64,000 nucleotides of DNA, taken from assembly GCF_018446385.1 (NCBI RefSeq), contig NC_056001.1, forward strand, positions 9,914,672-9,978,671. Reading direction: 5' to 3'. Positions 36,601-47,100 of the stretch are shown here, piece by piece; position 1 is the first letter of the stretch, and each line of letters opens with the position of its first letter. A program made the translations under genes and the position numbers. A model generated the notes under the pieces. It worked only from the letters and a program-made list of their open reading frames with translations, was not told where the DNA came from and made no database searches. The DNA is from Zingiber officinale (taxonomy: Eukaryota > Streptophyta > Magnoliopsida > Zingiberales > Zingiberaceae).

Positions 36601-36740
36601 TGTTTTTCTGGACTCCACCATAGAAGCTTAGTATATGGCAAGCCTCTGAGGAAACCATAAAAGCTGAATGACTTAATTACCTCAAGATAGACTTAGATAT
36701 GATTTCTAGTTTGTCCAAAGATTATTACAATTTATTAATG

Positions 36741-36855
36741 AATGGAGTGGTCCATCCTCTGGATCGTAAAATACGGTCCAAAGGATTTGTCCTCCTTAAA
36801 GGAGGGATATTTGAAGAAATATCTCATTCAAATATCCCTCATTGGAGATGCTCTA
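36741..36855. mobile_element. Possible PIF/Harbinger terminal region
   Basis: Ends in ATTGGAGATGCTCT, the inverse of the AGAGCATCTCCAAT end seen in Harbinger/Tourist elements, and contains the inverted words AAATATCTC/GATATTTG. It could be the other end of the element whose ORF1 is at 27636-28255, separated by the Copia insertion, or an independent MITE. Confidence 0.4.
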
Positions 36856-37128
36856 AGGAAGGCCGGAAACAACGTCGAGATCTGCTCACGTTGGCAACAC
36901 GGTTGGGACAATGGTCCCCGATGGTGAGGGAGACGTCAGCAGTCGAGCACGCAAAGGCGCCACGTGCATGAACGAGCGAAGGAGCTTATGATATTCTAAA
37001 CAAATTTTTCAAAAGCTAAATTAATTTATCCCCATAAAATATTCATAAATTCATTTAAAAATTCAAAAAAAATAAGGAATTTTTATTAATTCATGCAAAT
37101 TCATTTTCCTCTTAATTATGACTTATAT

Positions 37129-37133
<5 letters not shown>

Positions 37134-37223
<90 letters not shown>
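37134..37223. repeat. (AT)n microsatellite, ~45 units
   Basis: Uninterrupted alternating A and T for about 90 bases. Confidence 0.95.
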
Positions 37224-37226
<3 letters not shown>

Positions 37227-38061
37227 TTGTTAAATTACGGACTTCTGCGTGCGGACTCATCCGCGACCTACAGATTTTGGTTTTTTTTTTTTTTTTTATA
37301 TTTTTGATTTTTTTTTTTTTTTACCTTCCTTGTTCTCCTCTCGTCGTCGTGTGCATGTGCCAGCCTCGCCGGCCTCCTCGCCGTTGGCTGGCCGGGCACC
37401 ACCCACCGGTCACCCCGCCTCCTCGCCTCCGGCCACCCACCACCCGCCGACCACCCGCCGGCAGCCAGAATCCCAGCCGCGATTACGGTCGCTAGCGTGG
37501 TGGCCAGATCGCGGCCGGATTTCTGCCGGATTCCGGTTGAAATCCGGCCGGGAATCGGATGGAGTCTGGCAGCGACCGGATTCCGGCCGCGATGGCGCCA
37601 TCGTCATCGCGACCGCACCTGCCTCCGTCGCGATCGCGTCCCGACGCGCCCGCGTCAGGATTCCGACAAAGGCGCGTCCGGATTCCGGCGCAATCACGGC
37701 CGGAATCCGGATGCGACCGCGCCGGAATACAGTCGCCTGCCCAACACTTTCGGAATCGCCTGTATCGCGGTGGGAATAGAGATGTGGCAGGAATCATGCC
37801 GCGATCCCCGACGGGTTCACCCCATGGCCTATAGTATGGGTGGGTCCAGGCGGCCGGAGGCCGCCGACGGTGGGCAGATGGCCGGCGGCAGGGCGAGTGG
37901 CGGGCGCGCGACGTGAGCTGCTTCTCGGCGAAACGCGCCGAGAACGAACAAAGCAGGAGGAGAAAAAAAATAAAGAAGAAAGAGAAATTTTTTTATAAAA
38001 ATTTAATAAAAAAATGACATGGCATTAAGTCCGTAGCAATCCGTAAATAATGGTCCGTAGC
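37224..38061. other. GC-rich island between TA microsatellites, possible DNA transposon
   Basis: The interior (37330-37920) is strongly GC-rich, with repeated CCGGATTCCGGC and GGCGCCATCG words; long open frames exist on both strands but none is recognisable. The outer ends carry related inverted words (TACGGACTT at 37237 and AAGTCCGTAG at 38025, ATGGTCCGTAGC at 38050), and TA repeats flank both sides. It may be a non-autonomous TA-targeting transposon that captured GC-rich DNA. Confidence 0.4.
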
Positions 38062-38089
38062 ATATATATATATATATATATATATATAA

Positions 38090-39646
38090 TGGAAACATAG
38101 GATGAATTAGGGAGAAAGGGTTGAGCAATTTAGTCATATCACTATTAGGGCTTTAAGGAAAGGGGGACATTATTGCAAAAGGGAGCTTTTTCTTGGGCGT
38201 TTGAGGAGCCGCTACCACAAGCCTTCTTCGTCTCTCTCTCTCTCTCCGTCACCACCGAGCGACGGTCGTCGGCGACAGTCACCTCTTTCCTTCCCCACGC
38301 CAATGATGTCGGTTGCCACCTCCTCCCTTTTATATGCCAACACCATCCCTCTCCTCTTCCTCTCTTCCTGCGGCCAGCATCGCCTCTGGTCCTCTTGCCG
38401 GGCGACGCCACCAAGGCCGCGCGCATAGGGAGAGTGGGCTACTTCGTTGGTTTCCTTCTCCGGCGCATGGACCCCCCCCGCTCGCCGCCTCCCCTACTGC
38501 AAGCGTTGTCTCCTCTCTATCTCTCTCGTGTCCAGGTCGCCTCTTGCGACCGCCGGCCTCGCAGCCAGCCCCGCACCTCCGGGGACTGCAGCCAGGCACG
38601 TGACCCTGTATCCCGATGTTGACAACCTCCTCTCCCTGCTCTCCGGCACAATTGCCTCTGGTCATCGCTGTAAAGGGGGTATGCAGCCGCTGCCTCCACC
38701 TCTTCTCCTTCTCCGCGGCCAGCCACGATCGTCGGTCAGGCATGCCGCCGGTCGCAGCTTTGTCGTCCAGCATCTTCATTCGCTCCATAGCCATTGGCGA
38801 GCGATCCCTAGCCGTCGGTGCCGTTGCAGGAGCCCCCACGTCAGATCTGACCACTCGACATTCTCGCCTTCCAATTTGTTGGTCCGACTCCTGATCTGCA
38901 TTGTTGTATGCTTTCACCATCGATCGGGCCTCCGGGCCACTATCACCATTATGCTCCGATCTGACCTGTCGCTAGCCTTTGAGCTGCGATTGTTCTTGGC
39001 TTTTGTGTCGTAATCTTGTTCTAGCCAATGTGTTGTGTTCGGCCTGCATGCTGAGATCCAATTCCGATTTACGTGTCGATGTCCTATCCCGATCTGTGTA
39101 CCAGTGTCCTATCTCGGTCTGCATGCCGAAGTCATATCTTGGCCTGCGTGTCAAAGTCATATCCCGCCTGCGTGCCGATGTCATATCCCGACCTGCACGT
39201 CGCTGTTAGGTCCCGGTCTGTGTGTCGTCTTCCAGCCGGATACTGGTCGTGCTCGACTAGGTGCTGTTAGATCCAGTTCTTCATCTTGCTTAGAGTCATC
39301 TACTCTTCCGGACCACGACAACTCGAGTAACATCCCGATCAACTCACCGATTCACCCGAGGGCACCCCCGAGCCAGGGTATGTTTTCCGTACTCGCCCAT
39401 CGTTCATTTTATTATTATATTATTAGCTTGTTACTTATATACTCGTTGGATCTGCCTCGAGCATCGGGGTACTAGGGATCGGGATGACTTGGTCACTGGC
39501 TGCAGGTGGCGTTAAACAGAGGACTTCTGACGACTTGGTCAACATAGAAGACATCTCAGCATACTCCCCTCCGGGTCATCGTAATTCGGTCAACATTCCA
39601 TCTACCTCACCCGACGATCTGTCTGACTCAGATTCCGGACATGATC
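38090..39646. other. GC-rich region with no confirmed gene
   Basis: Begins with pyrimidine-rich CTCTCTCT DNA (38232-38250), like a 5' leader or LTR leader. Several overlapping open frames exist, but none shows a domain I recognise. A ~25-bp minisatellite is at 39040-39240. Possibly leader or LTR DNA of an unidentified retroelement. Confidence 0.35.
39040..39240. repeat. Minisatellite, ~25-bp unit, ~7 copies
   Basis: Units of the type CGTGCCGATGTCATATCCCG plus ACCTG, with variation in every copy. Confidence 0.75.
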
Positions 39647-39678
39647 AAAATATATATATATATATACACACACACACA

Positions 39679-40033
39679 TGATACCCAAAAGGGATGACTA
39701 AATAACTTACTAGAATTGATATGACTACTATAGACGGTCCAATACTAAACAAACGAAGATCTCCTCTAGACGGGAGAAGATCTTCTTTTAAAAGTAGTTT
39801 AGTTCCATCTGCCATAAAACTTGAAGAATTCCCAAGGGGCCAGCATATTGAGGCCCAATACGTTGTTGTAGCGCTGCAGATATTTTTCTTTCCACCCACA
39901 CAATTACTAGTACCCCTATTGTAATTCCCAATATAAGGATTAAAATGGGTACAAAGGTCCATATGAGCCCATGGACCTCTTTTAAGGATTCCGATATAGA
40001 AAAAGAATTGATAGTTTGTACTTCTGTCGTATC
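39679..40033 (-). pseudogene. ndhA: Plastid ndhA 5' part inserted in the nucleus (NUPT, left half)
   Basis: In the plastid, NdhA is a membrane subunit of the NDH complex. Minus-strand words [40 protein letters not shown] and PFGYH are NdhA, and upstream EVQTINSFS marks its N-terminus. The start (MIIDT) lies across the insertion at 42590-42610. It is a partial copy: frames are shifted in the middle and the gene is cut before exon 1 ends, so it is non-functional. Together with 42590-42938 it forms one plastid segment in the normal ndhH-ndhA order. Confidence 0.93.
40026..40033. other. Target duplication GTCGTATC (left)
   Basis: Identical 8 bases occur at 42590-42597, bracketing the composite insertion at 40034-42589. 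In plastid ndhA the sequence occurs once, just after the start codon (ATGATAATTGATACGAC on the minus strand). Eight-base duplications are typical of hAT transposons. Confidence 0.85.
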
Positions 40034-40842
40034 TAGGGACGGATCCAGAAATTAAAGATGTACTGGGCTTAAACTTGGGAAGGCTTAAATTTAATATATT
40101 AAATTATATATATTATTAAAAAATAATAAAAATTATATATATATATATATAATAGAAAAAAATTATTATTTATTCAACAAAATGTAACTACCAAATTTTA
40201 AAATATAAAAATCATTTATATAAAATTTACATCTATATCCTTAACTAACTCTTTCAATAAATTGGGCATATATAATTAAACTCATTATATTAAGTAAAAT
40301 TCTTATTTGATATTGGTACTAAAACATAGGATGGAAAAATATGATGAATCCATTAGCATACACATAAGTGTATCTGATTACGTCCATTTACACCTTAACA
40401 TATCACATCAATATCGTATCAAATTCGACAGACATAATTAATTAATTAGAAAGCTCATTATTCTATATGGTTGGATACTGATCCACAAAAATCAATCTAT
40501 CCAAATTACATATATTTTATTATATTATTCATGTAATAAAATTATTATATGATTTGACCATTTGGATCGTCAATAAATTATTTTAAAATATGATTTAAAA
40601 GGACAAGTTAAAAAATCAATAATGAAAATATCATATGTTTTATTGATTTATTTATTTTTTCAAAATTTATTATGCAACGTGATTTGTTTCCATTTGATGT
40701 TCAATGCGCAAGCTACGTATGAAAATGAATCAGACTCATTTCAATGCCTCAGTGCAGCAGGAAAATTCAATAGGAAAAGGGTACTTGTTTGACTTTGGGG
40801 TGGGCTATAGCCCAGTACTGTCTTAATATAAATCCGTCTCTG
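40034..40842. mobile_element. hAT-like non-autonomous element, copy 1
   Basis: 809 bp, ends TAGGGACGGATCC and ATCCGTCTCTG, i.e. imperfect inverted repeats of the CAGGGACGGAT type typical of hAT elements. The interior is A/T-rich and non-coding. Nearly identical to 41779-42589 in the same orientation (about 15 differences by eye in ~810 bases). Confidence 0.8.
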
Positions 40843-40846
40843 GTCC

Positions 40847-41000
40847 TGGACCATCGACATCAACGCCGGCTCTACTAGCGGCCGCATATGGGCACGCACT
40901 GGGTGCTCCTCTGACGGCAAAAACTGCCAGACCGGCGACTGCGGGGTGCTGCAGTGCCAGAGCTACGGCCGAGCGCCCAACACCCTCGCCGGTAGTGAGG
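40847..41000 (+). pseudogene. Thaumatin-like (PR-5) gene fragment
   Basis: An open stretch reads [33 protein letters not shown] and [16 protein letters not shown]. These are the N-terminal mature part of thaumatin-like proteins ([32 protein letters not shown]). It begins only five bases after the hAT-like copy 1 and stops matching after about 50 residues; signal peptide and the remaining ~150 residues are absent. It is a captured fragment, not a gene. Confidence 0.85.
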
Positions 41001-41778
41001 CGAGGTCCGGTCAGCAGAAGGTCAATGACATGTGGACGGTCAAGATCAAGGCGGTCAACACCTTTGTATCGGCACAACGAGTATCCGAGCCGGCACTACG
41101 ATAGCTCGGCTAGATACCGAACTTCTGACACTCAAAGGGCTCAAGCATGGCAGAGATAAGGGTTGAGCGGTTGTCCCGCTCGATCTAAAGGTGGGCATCA
41201 CCCCAGCCGGCCTGCATGGTTCCTTGGCACAGGTGGGCGGAGCCGAGATGAAGAGCTATGAGCCGAGTAGACCTTCCACTCGGCCCTGTCACTGCATCAT
41301 CCGAGCGGCTCTCTCGCCCGACCCAGTAGCCGACAAGGGGAGTAGTTAGAAATATTTTCTTAGAGACTAATATCCCCGACAGGTGGCATGGTTGGTGGCA
41401 TGGTTAGACAGTGAATCGTACGGTGGAAGCTTCCACTGTCACGTCAGGATATGCTCGGACTATTGAGGTATGACGTCAGACGTGCTTTTCTGACACACCC
41501 CCTTTACATGTATACTTTGAGGAACGTGTATATCTCGAAAAGCGTGTACACACATTCAGGGAGTCCTATATAAGGACTCCCAGATTTCGATGGAGGTATA
41601 TTTATTCATCTACTGTAGCTACAATTTTGGCTTCCTCTTTGCTCCACTTCTTTTCGCCGGGAATCTGACTTGAACGTTAGAGGACTGTCGCCAAGAACAT
41701 CAATGGGAGTCTTCGCCCAGTCAATGAGACCGTCACTTCTCCACTATCCACCAATATTGACAATATTAAACTCGTTGT
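41000..41778 (+). repeat. LTR fragment between the two hAT-like copies
   Basis: Contains GGTCAAGATCAAGGCGGTC (41040), CTATATAAGG (41567) and CTGACTTGAACGTTAGAGG (41667), the same block order as the LTR fragment at 1310-2030. Probably a solo or truncated Ty3-like LTR. Confidence 0.5.
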
Positions 41779-42589
41779 CAGGGACGGATCCAGAAATTAA
41801 AGATGTACTAGGCTTAAACTTGGGAAGGCTTAAATTTAATATATTAAATTATATATATTATTAAAAAATAATAAAAATTATATATATATATATATAATAG
41901 AAAAATTTTATTATTTATTCAACAAAATGTAACTACCAAATTTTAAAATATAAAAATCATTTATATAAAATTTACATCTATATCCTTAACTAACTCTCGT
42001 TCAATAAATTAGGCATATATAATTAAACTCATTATATTAAGTAAAATTCTTATTTGATATTGGTACTAAAACATAGGATGGAAAAATATGATGAATCCAT
42101 TAGCATACACATAAGTGTATCTGATTACGTCCACTTACACCTTAACATATCACATCAATATCGTATCAAATTCGACAGACATAATTAATTAATTAGAAAG
42201 CTCATTATTCTATATGGTTGGATATTGATCCACAAAAATCAATCTATCCAAATTACATATATTTTATTATATTATTCATGTAATAAAATTATTATATGAT
42301 TTGACCATTTGGATCGTCAATAAATTATTTTAAAATATGATTTAAAAGGACAAGTTAAAAAATCAATAATGAAAATATCATATGTTTTATTGATTTATTT
42401 ATTTTTTCAAAATTTATTATGCAAAGTGATTTGTTTCCATTTGATGTTTAATGTGCAAGCTACGTATGAAAATGAATCAGACTCATTTCAATGCCTCAGT
42501 GCAGTAGGAAAATTCAATAGGAAAAGGGTACTTGTTTGACTTTGGAGTGGGCTATAGCCCAGTACTGTCCTAATATAAATCCGTCTCTG
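41779..42589. mobile_element. hAT-like non-autonomous element, copy 2
   Basis: 811 bp, ends CAGGGACGGATCC and ATCCGTCTCTG, same orientation as copy 1. Its left flank (CTCGTTGT) does not match its right flank (GTCGTATC), and copy 1's right flank (GTCCTGGA) does not match its left flank, so neither copy has its own target duplication. Confidence 0.8.
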
Positions 42590-42938
42590 GTCGTATCAAT
42601 TATCATTTCAACGATAAACTTCTCCCATAATGATATCTATATTACCTAGTATCGTCATGATATCAGCCAATTTCATTCTTTTAACTAGTTGAGGAAGAAT
42701 TTGTAAATTTATGAAGCCGGGTGGACAAATTTTCCATTTCCAAGGGAAAACAATATTGTCTCCTATCAAATAAATTCCTAATTCCCCCTTTGGGGCTTCT
42801 ACTCTTACGTAAAATTCTTGTTTCGACAATTCAAAATTGGGTGAATGTTTTTTACTAATAAATCTATATTCAAAATCAATTCATTCGAAATTTTTTGCTC
42901 TACTAAAGCATCGGGCTTCTAAATTTTCATAGGGTCCG
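42590..42938 (-). pseudogene. ndhH: Plastid ndhH 3' part and ndhA start (NUPT, right half)
   Basis: Minus-strand NdhH C-terminus: [73 protein letters not shown] and stop at about 42608, followed directly by the start of ndhA. In the plastid NdhH is a hydrophilic NDH subunit. Only about the last 100 codons are present. Several substitutions against the usual plastid protein suggest it is not a fresh transfer. Confidence 0.93.
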
Positions 42939-42992
42939 CCATATATATATATATATATATACACACACACTGAGTCATTAATATTTTAATTA

Positions 42993-43206
42993 GAGCATCT
43001 GCAACGGCGTTAATGCCCCATGCATTAACGTCAACGTGACATCTTGTTTTTAACGTGTAGAGATATTAATGCTGGTGTGGCGGCTTTATTTTTTACTGTA
43101 ACAGTAACGCGTTCAAACCTTTGAACGCGTTAATGCTGCAGAGGTAAAAAAAAATAATAAAATATAAGCATTAACGCTTCACGCGTTAAAAGCGTTACGG
43201 ATGGCC
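42993..43206. mobile_element. Tourist-like MITE with TTA target duplication
   Basis: 214 bp; TTA at 42990-42992 and 43207-43209. The ends GAGCATCTGCAACGGCGTT and (inverted) GGCCATCCGTAACGCTTTT are related. It holds an internal palindrome around AACGCGTTC...GAACGCGTT. Confidence 0.8.
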
Positions 43207-43361
43207 TTAATCATAATTAATTCTTTAAGACCACTTTAGTCTAAAAAATTTTTAAGAAAATATTTTTAAGAGATCCTCCCTTAATCATACACCTATTCTA
43301 CACATCTATAATAGTATAGGTGTCGGGATAAGCAAACTCCAAAACAGATAAATAACTTTTA

Positions 43362-43755
43362 GAGCATCTATAACAACCCTTTATTGTTAAAAGTATTGAG
43401 AAGGAGGTGTTATAATACTTTTTGCTTGAACACGTTTTAGACTTTGAACGAGTTCAAGCAAAGGTGGACATGTGTATATATTTTTTTAAGTTTTTAAATT
43501 TTATTTATTAAAAAATTATAAATTTTAAAAAGTAAAATTATTATTAAAAATAATGATAATAATTTAAATATTTTAAAATATATTAATTTAATATAATATA
43601 ATTTTAAGATGATTAAATTGATTGTGAGATCATATTAATGTTAAAAGGAATATGGATGAAAAAAAAAATATTATTATAATGAATATGTGATAATGATTTT
43701 TTTTTATTTTTTATAAAATAATGAATGTTATACTGATGTAGTGTTATGGATGTCT
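43362..43755. mobile_element. Second Tourist-like MITE with TTA target duplication
   Basis: 394 bp; TTA at 43359-43361 and 43756-43758. Left end GAGCATCTATAACAAC, right end inverted AGACATCCATAACAC. A/T-rich interior. Confidence 0.7.
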
Positions 43756-44047
43756 TTAAGTTAAAAAAAATCATTAAAACACTAACAAAGAAATCAAATA
43801 ATTTCAGAAAAGCAATATTCTCATGATATGTTGCAAGAGAATATTTTTAAACACAAAAATTCGGATGTTAACATAAGTGTTTGGGAAGAGTATAAAGTAA
43901 ACATAAAACTAGAAATAATTACCGGCAAGAAGGCAATTTTGTGGAATTCCGCACAGAAAGACAAACGAAGTTCTTGCGAAAATATCAAACCACAAATTCT
44001 GACAATAAAAATCCCCAAAAATATTAAAACCATTGGGTTCATATCCT

Positions 44048-44056
44048 CCACGTGGC
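44048..44056 (+). promoter_or_regulatory. G-box upstream of the FtsH gene
   Basis: CCACGTGGC, a perfect palindromic G-box about 95 bases before the ATG. G-boxes are bound by bZIP/bHLH factors in light-regulated plastid protein genes. Its position so near the start means it may lie in the leader. Confidence 0.55.
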
Positions 44057-44150
44057 CCTTTGTCGCCTCACAAGCAAGCCCTCGAGCTTCCTTCCGCTTC
44101 TTAATCTTTCGATTTTCCCAAATCAATCGTCTTCTTCGCTAGGATCTTCC

Positions 44151-47100
44151 ATGGCCTCCACGACCCACCCTCTCCTCTCCTCCTCCCTCGTTGGCTCCAG
44201 ACTCCGCCCCAAGATAACTCCTAACCCTTCCCTCCCGTCCCGGTCCTCCCCCGTCCGATCCATCTCAAACCGCGACCACCGTCCCCTCCTCCTTCCTCCC
44301 CTCACCGCCACCGCCGCCGCCGCCTTCCTCCTCTCCTCCATACCTCCTGTCGCCTTCGCCGACGATGCCTCCCCTCTCCCTGCCCCCACCAACTCGCCCC
44401 CTGCCCAGCTTGAGGCCGCCTCCAAGCCTAACTCCTCCTCCAACCCTTTCTCCCAGTCCCTCCTCACCGCTCCTAGCCCCCAGTCCGCTCCCGACCTCCC
44501 AGATGGAACCCAGTGGCGCTACAGCGAGTTCCTCAACGCCGTCAAGAAGGGTAAGGTCGAGCGCGTCCGCTTCAGCAAGGACGGCGGCCTACTCCAGCTT
44601 ACCGCCGTCGATGGACGCCGCGCGGCCGTGGTTGTCCCCAACGATCCGGACCTCATCGACATCCTCGCGATGAACGGGGTCGACATATCCGTGTCGGAGG
44701 GCGAGGGCGGCAATGGGTTGTTTAATTTCATAGGCAACCTCCTCTTCCCCTTCCTCGCCTTTGCTGGCCTCTTCTTCCTCTTCCGTCGTGCCCAGGGCGG
44801 CCCTGGGGGAGGGCCGGGTGGGCTCGGCGGGCCTATGGACTTTGGCCGGTCCAAGTCCAAGTTCCAAGAGGTCCCGGAGACTGGCGTTACCTTCGCCGAT
44901 GTCGCTGGAGCTGACCAGGCAAAGCTAGAACTGCAGGAAGTGGTAGATTTTTTAAAGAATCCGGACAAGTACACTGCTCTGGGAGCAAAAATTCCCAAAG
45001 GTTGCCTCTTGGTCGGTCCACCTGGTACTGGCAAAACGCTAATCGCCCGTGCTGTGGCTGGTGAGGCCGGAGTGCCGTTCTTCTCCTGTGCTGCATCTGA
45101 GTTCGTGGAGCTGTTTGTCGGAGTGGGGGCATCTAGGGTCCGCGATCTGTTCGAGAAGGCAAAGGCGAAGGCACCGTGCATTGTATTCATTGATGAAATT
45201 GATGCCGTCGGAAGACAGAGAGGGGCTGGACTTGGTGGCGGTAATGATGAGAGGGAGCAGACTATCAACCAACTCTTGACAGAGATGGATGGATTCTCAG
45301 GGAATAGTGGAGTGATAGTCTTGGCAGCGACTAACAGACCAGATGTTCTTGATGCGGCCCTGCTTCGACCCGGAAGGTTTGATCGACAGGTCACGGTGGA
45401 TAGGCCTGATGTAGCTGGAAGAGTGAAGATACTACAGGTCAGTTAGTAGAAATGCATGTCTAATTTTATGAGATTGTTCTTTTGATGTTTGAGATTTTAC
45501 TTCTTAGTTGTTAATATTGATTATCTAACAGACTAGACATCTAATATTCTTTAGGTATTATCAAACTTCAAGAATACCATGAAAATAGAGGTTGAATTTA
45601 TGTAATATTTTGTTTTATACATATAATGGAAGGTGATGTTTTGTCCAACTGCATAGTTTTGCCTCTAGTTCATCCTTCATCCTATTGATGCAGTAAGGAA
45701 ATGGAATAAATATAACGTTGAATCATGCCACATCACTTATATTATTTGATAGGATTTTATAGAGCCTATTCGTGCATAACATCATTTAGCTATGATCTTG
45801 GAGAAGACTATCCTCATGTGAACCAACACATCCTCCCCTACATGGGGGCTTTCATGGTAGTTAGATGAGGCTATGCAATTGGTTGTGAATTCTAATTCTT
45901 GTTACACTAACACAGATAACTAAGTGTTGGGTTCACGGGCTTTATTCAATTGACATGCTGTTAGGTTCAACTTCAAAATCCTTTATGGCCTCAGTTATTT
46001 TACTTTATTTAATTCGTTACCACATCTTCTAATGTAGCCATGTTTAAAATGGTTACCTTGTTTGATGAAGATGCACTTCACTATTAATTATCGTTGTCCA
46101 TTGGGAAAGGACTGAAACTTTTTTTTTAAATATAATTTATGTTATATCACAAGTTATTGAAAATTTGGCAATGGCTACTCTAGTGAAGGCTAACACAAAT
46201 GACCTATTTACAGGTTCATTCTAGAGGAAAAGCACTTGCTAAAGATGTAGATTTTGAGAAAATTGCTAGGAGGACCCCTGGATTCACTGGTGCTGACCTG
46301 CAGAATTTAATGAATGAAGCAGCCATTCTTGCAGCTAGGCGGGACCTCAAGGAGATAAGCAAGGATGAGATTTCAGACGCTCTAGAGAGAATAATAGCTG
46401 GGCCTGAAAAGAAAAATGCAGTTGTATCGGAAGAGAAGAAGAAGCTGGTAGCTTATCATGGTAAAGAGTTTATTCTGAACTAAGCTTCAAGTTTGCTGTT
46501 CCACTTAAATTTTCAAACTTAATAATAAAGATTATGTTCTTTGCAGAGGCCGGACATGCTCTTGTGGGTGCGCTCATGCCCGAGTATGATCCAGTTGCTA
46601 AGATCTCCATTATTCCTCGAGGTCAAGCTGGTGGTCTTACTTTCTTTGCCCCAAGTGAGGAGAGGCTTGAGTCAGGACTTTATAGCAGAAGCTACCTTGA
46701 GAACCAAATGGCCGTTGCCCTCGGTGGAAGGTTCCAACTATGAGCATGGATCTTCCTGTCATTGTTTAATTTTATCCGTTTCAGGGTTCATGTTGTTTAA
46801 CAAATGCCCCTCGCTACATTTCAGGGTGGCAGAAGAGGTGATTTTTGGACAAGAGAATGTGACAACCGGGGCTTCAAATGACTTCATGCAGGTTTCACGA
46901 GTGGCAAGGCAAATGGTTGAGAGATTTGGCTTCAGCAAAAAGATCGGTCAGGTCGCCATTGGTGGCCCTGGCGGTAATCCATTCTTAGGACAACAGGTAT
47001 TCATTTGAATGTTCAACCATCATTTCCATTTCAACTCTTGTTTATTGACCTTCCTATGTAGAGTTGTATCAGTGATAATGATATGCACGGTTGTTATCTT

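Larger units (their letters stand above)
28256..36740 (+). mobile_element. Decayed Copia element (Tork/Angela-like), 3' end not found
   Basis: The 5' LTR begins TGTTAGAGTG at 28256 and ends CAACCAACA at 32483 (about 2.5 kb once the nested solo LTR is removed). A Met-tRNA primer-binding site is at 32486-32497. Internal remnants appear in Copia order: protease/pre-integrase words near 34190 (NCLYVPSLERNLISVS), integrase near 34600-34900 (including GTPQQNGVVERR), reverse transcriptase near 35560-36170, and RNase H near 36320-36660 (HILKYLRGTRDYML). It is heavily broken, with well over ten breaks, and is old. No 3' LTR or polypurine tract was found, so the right border is approximate. Confidence 0.75.

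Noticed and set aside
37249-37916. Overlapping 100-180-residue frames in the GC-rich island
   Set aside because: Frames are open in several phases on both strands because of GC richness and the CCGGATTCCGG words; none has a recognisable domain.
38173-39013. 149-196-residue frames in the 38-39 kb region
   Set aside because: Long frames exist on both strands with low-complexity composition (Ser/Pro/Arg) and no family signature; not enough for a gene call.
44052-44150. Extension of the FtsH frame 33 codons upstream
   Set aside because: The upstream frame is open but begins with GTG, not ATG. The first in-frame ATG (44151) gives a proper transit peptide, so the shorter protein is preferred.
44123-45394. 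Long minus-strand open frames inside FtsH exon 1
   Set aside because: They are shadows of a GC-rich coding exon; the plus strand encodes a complete, recognised protein.
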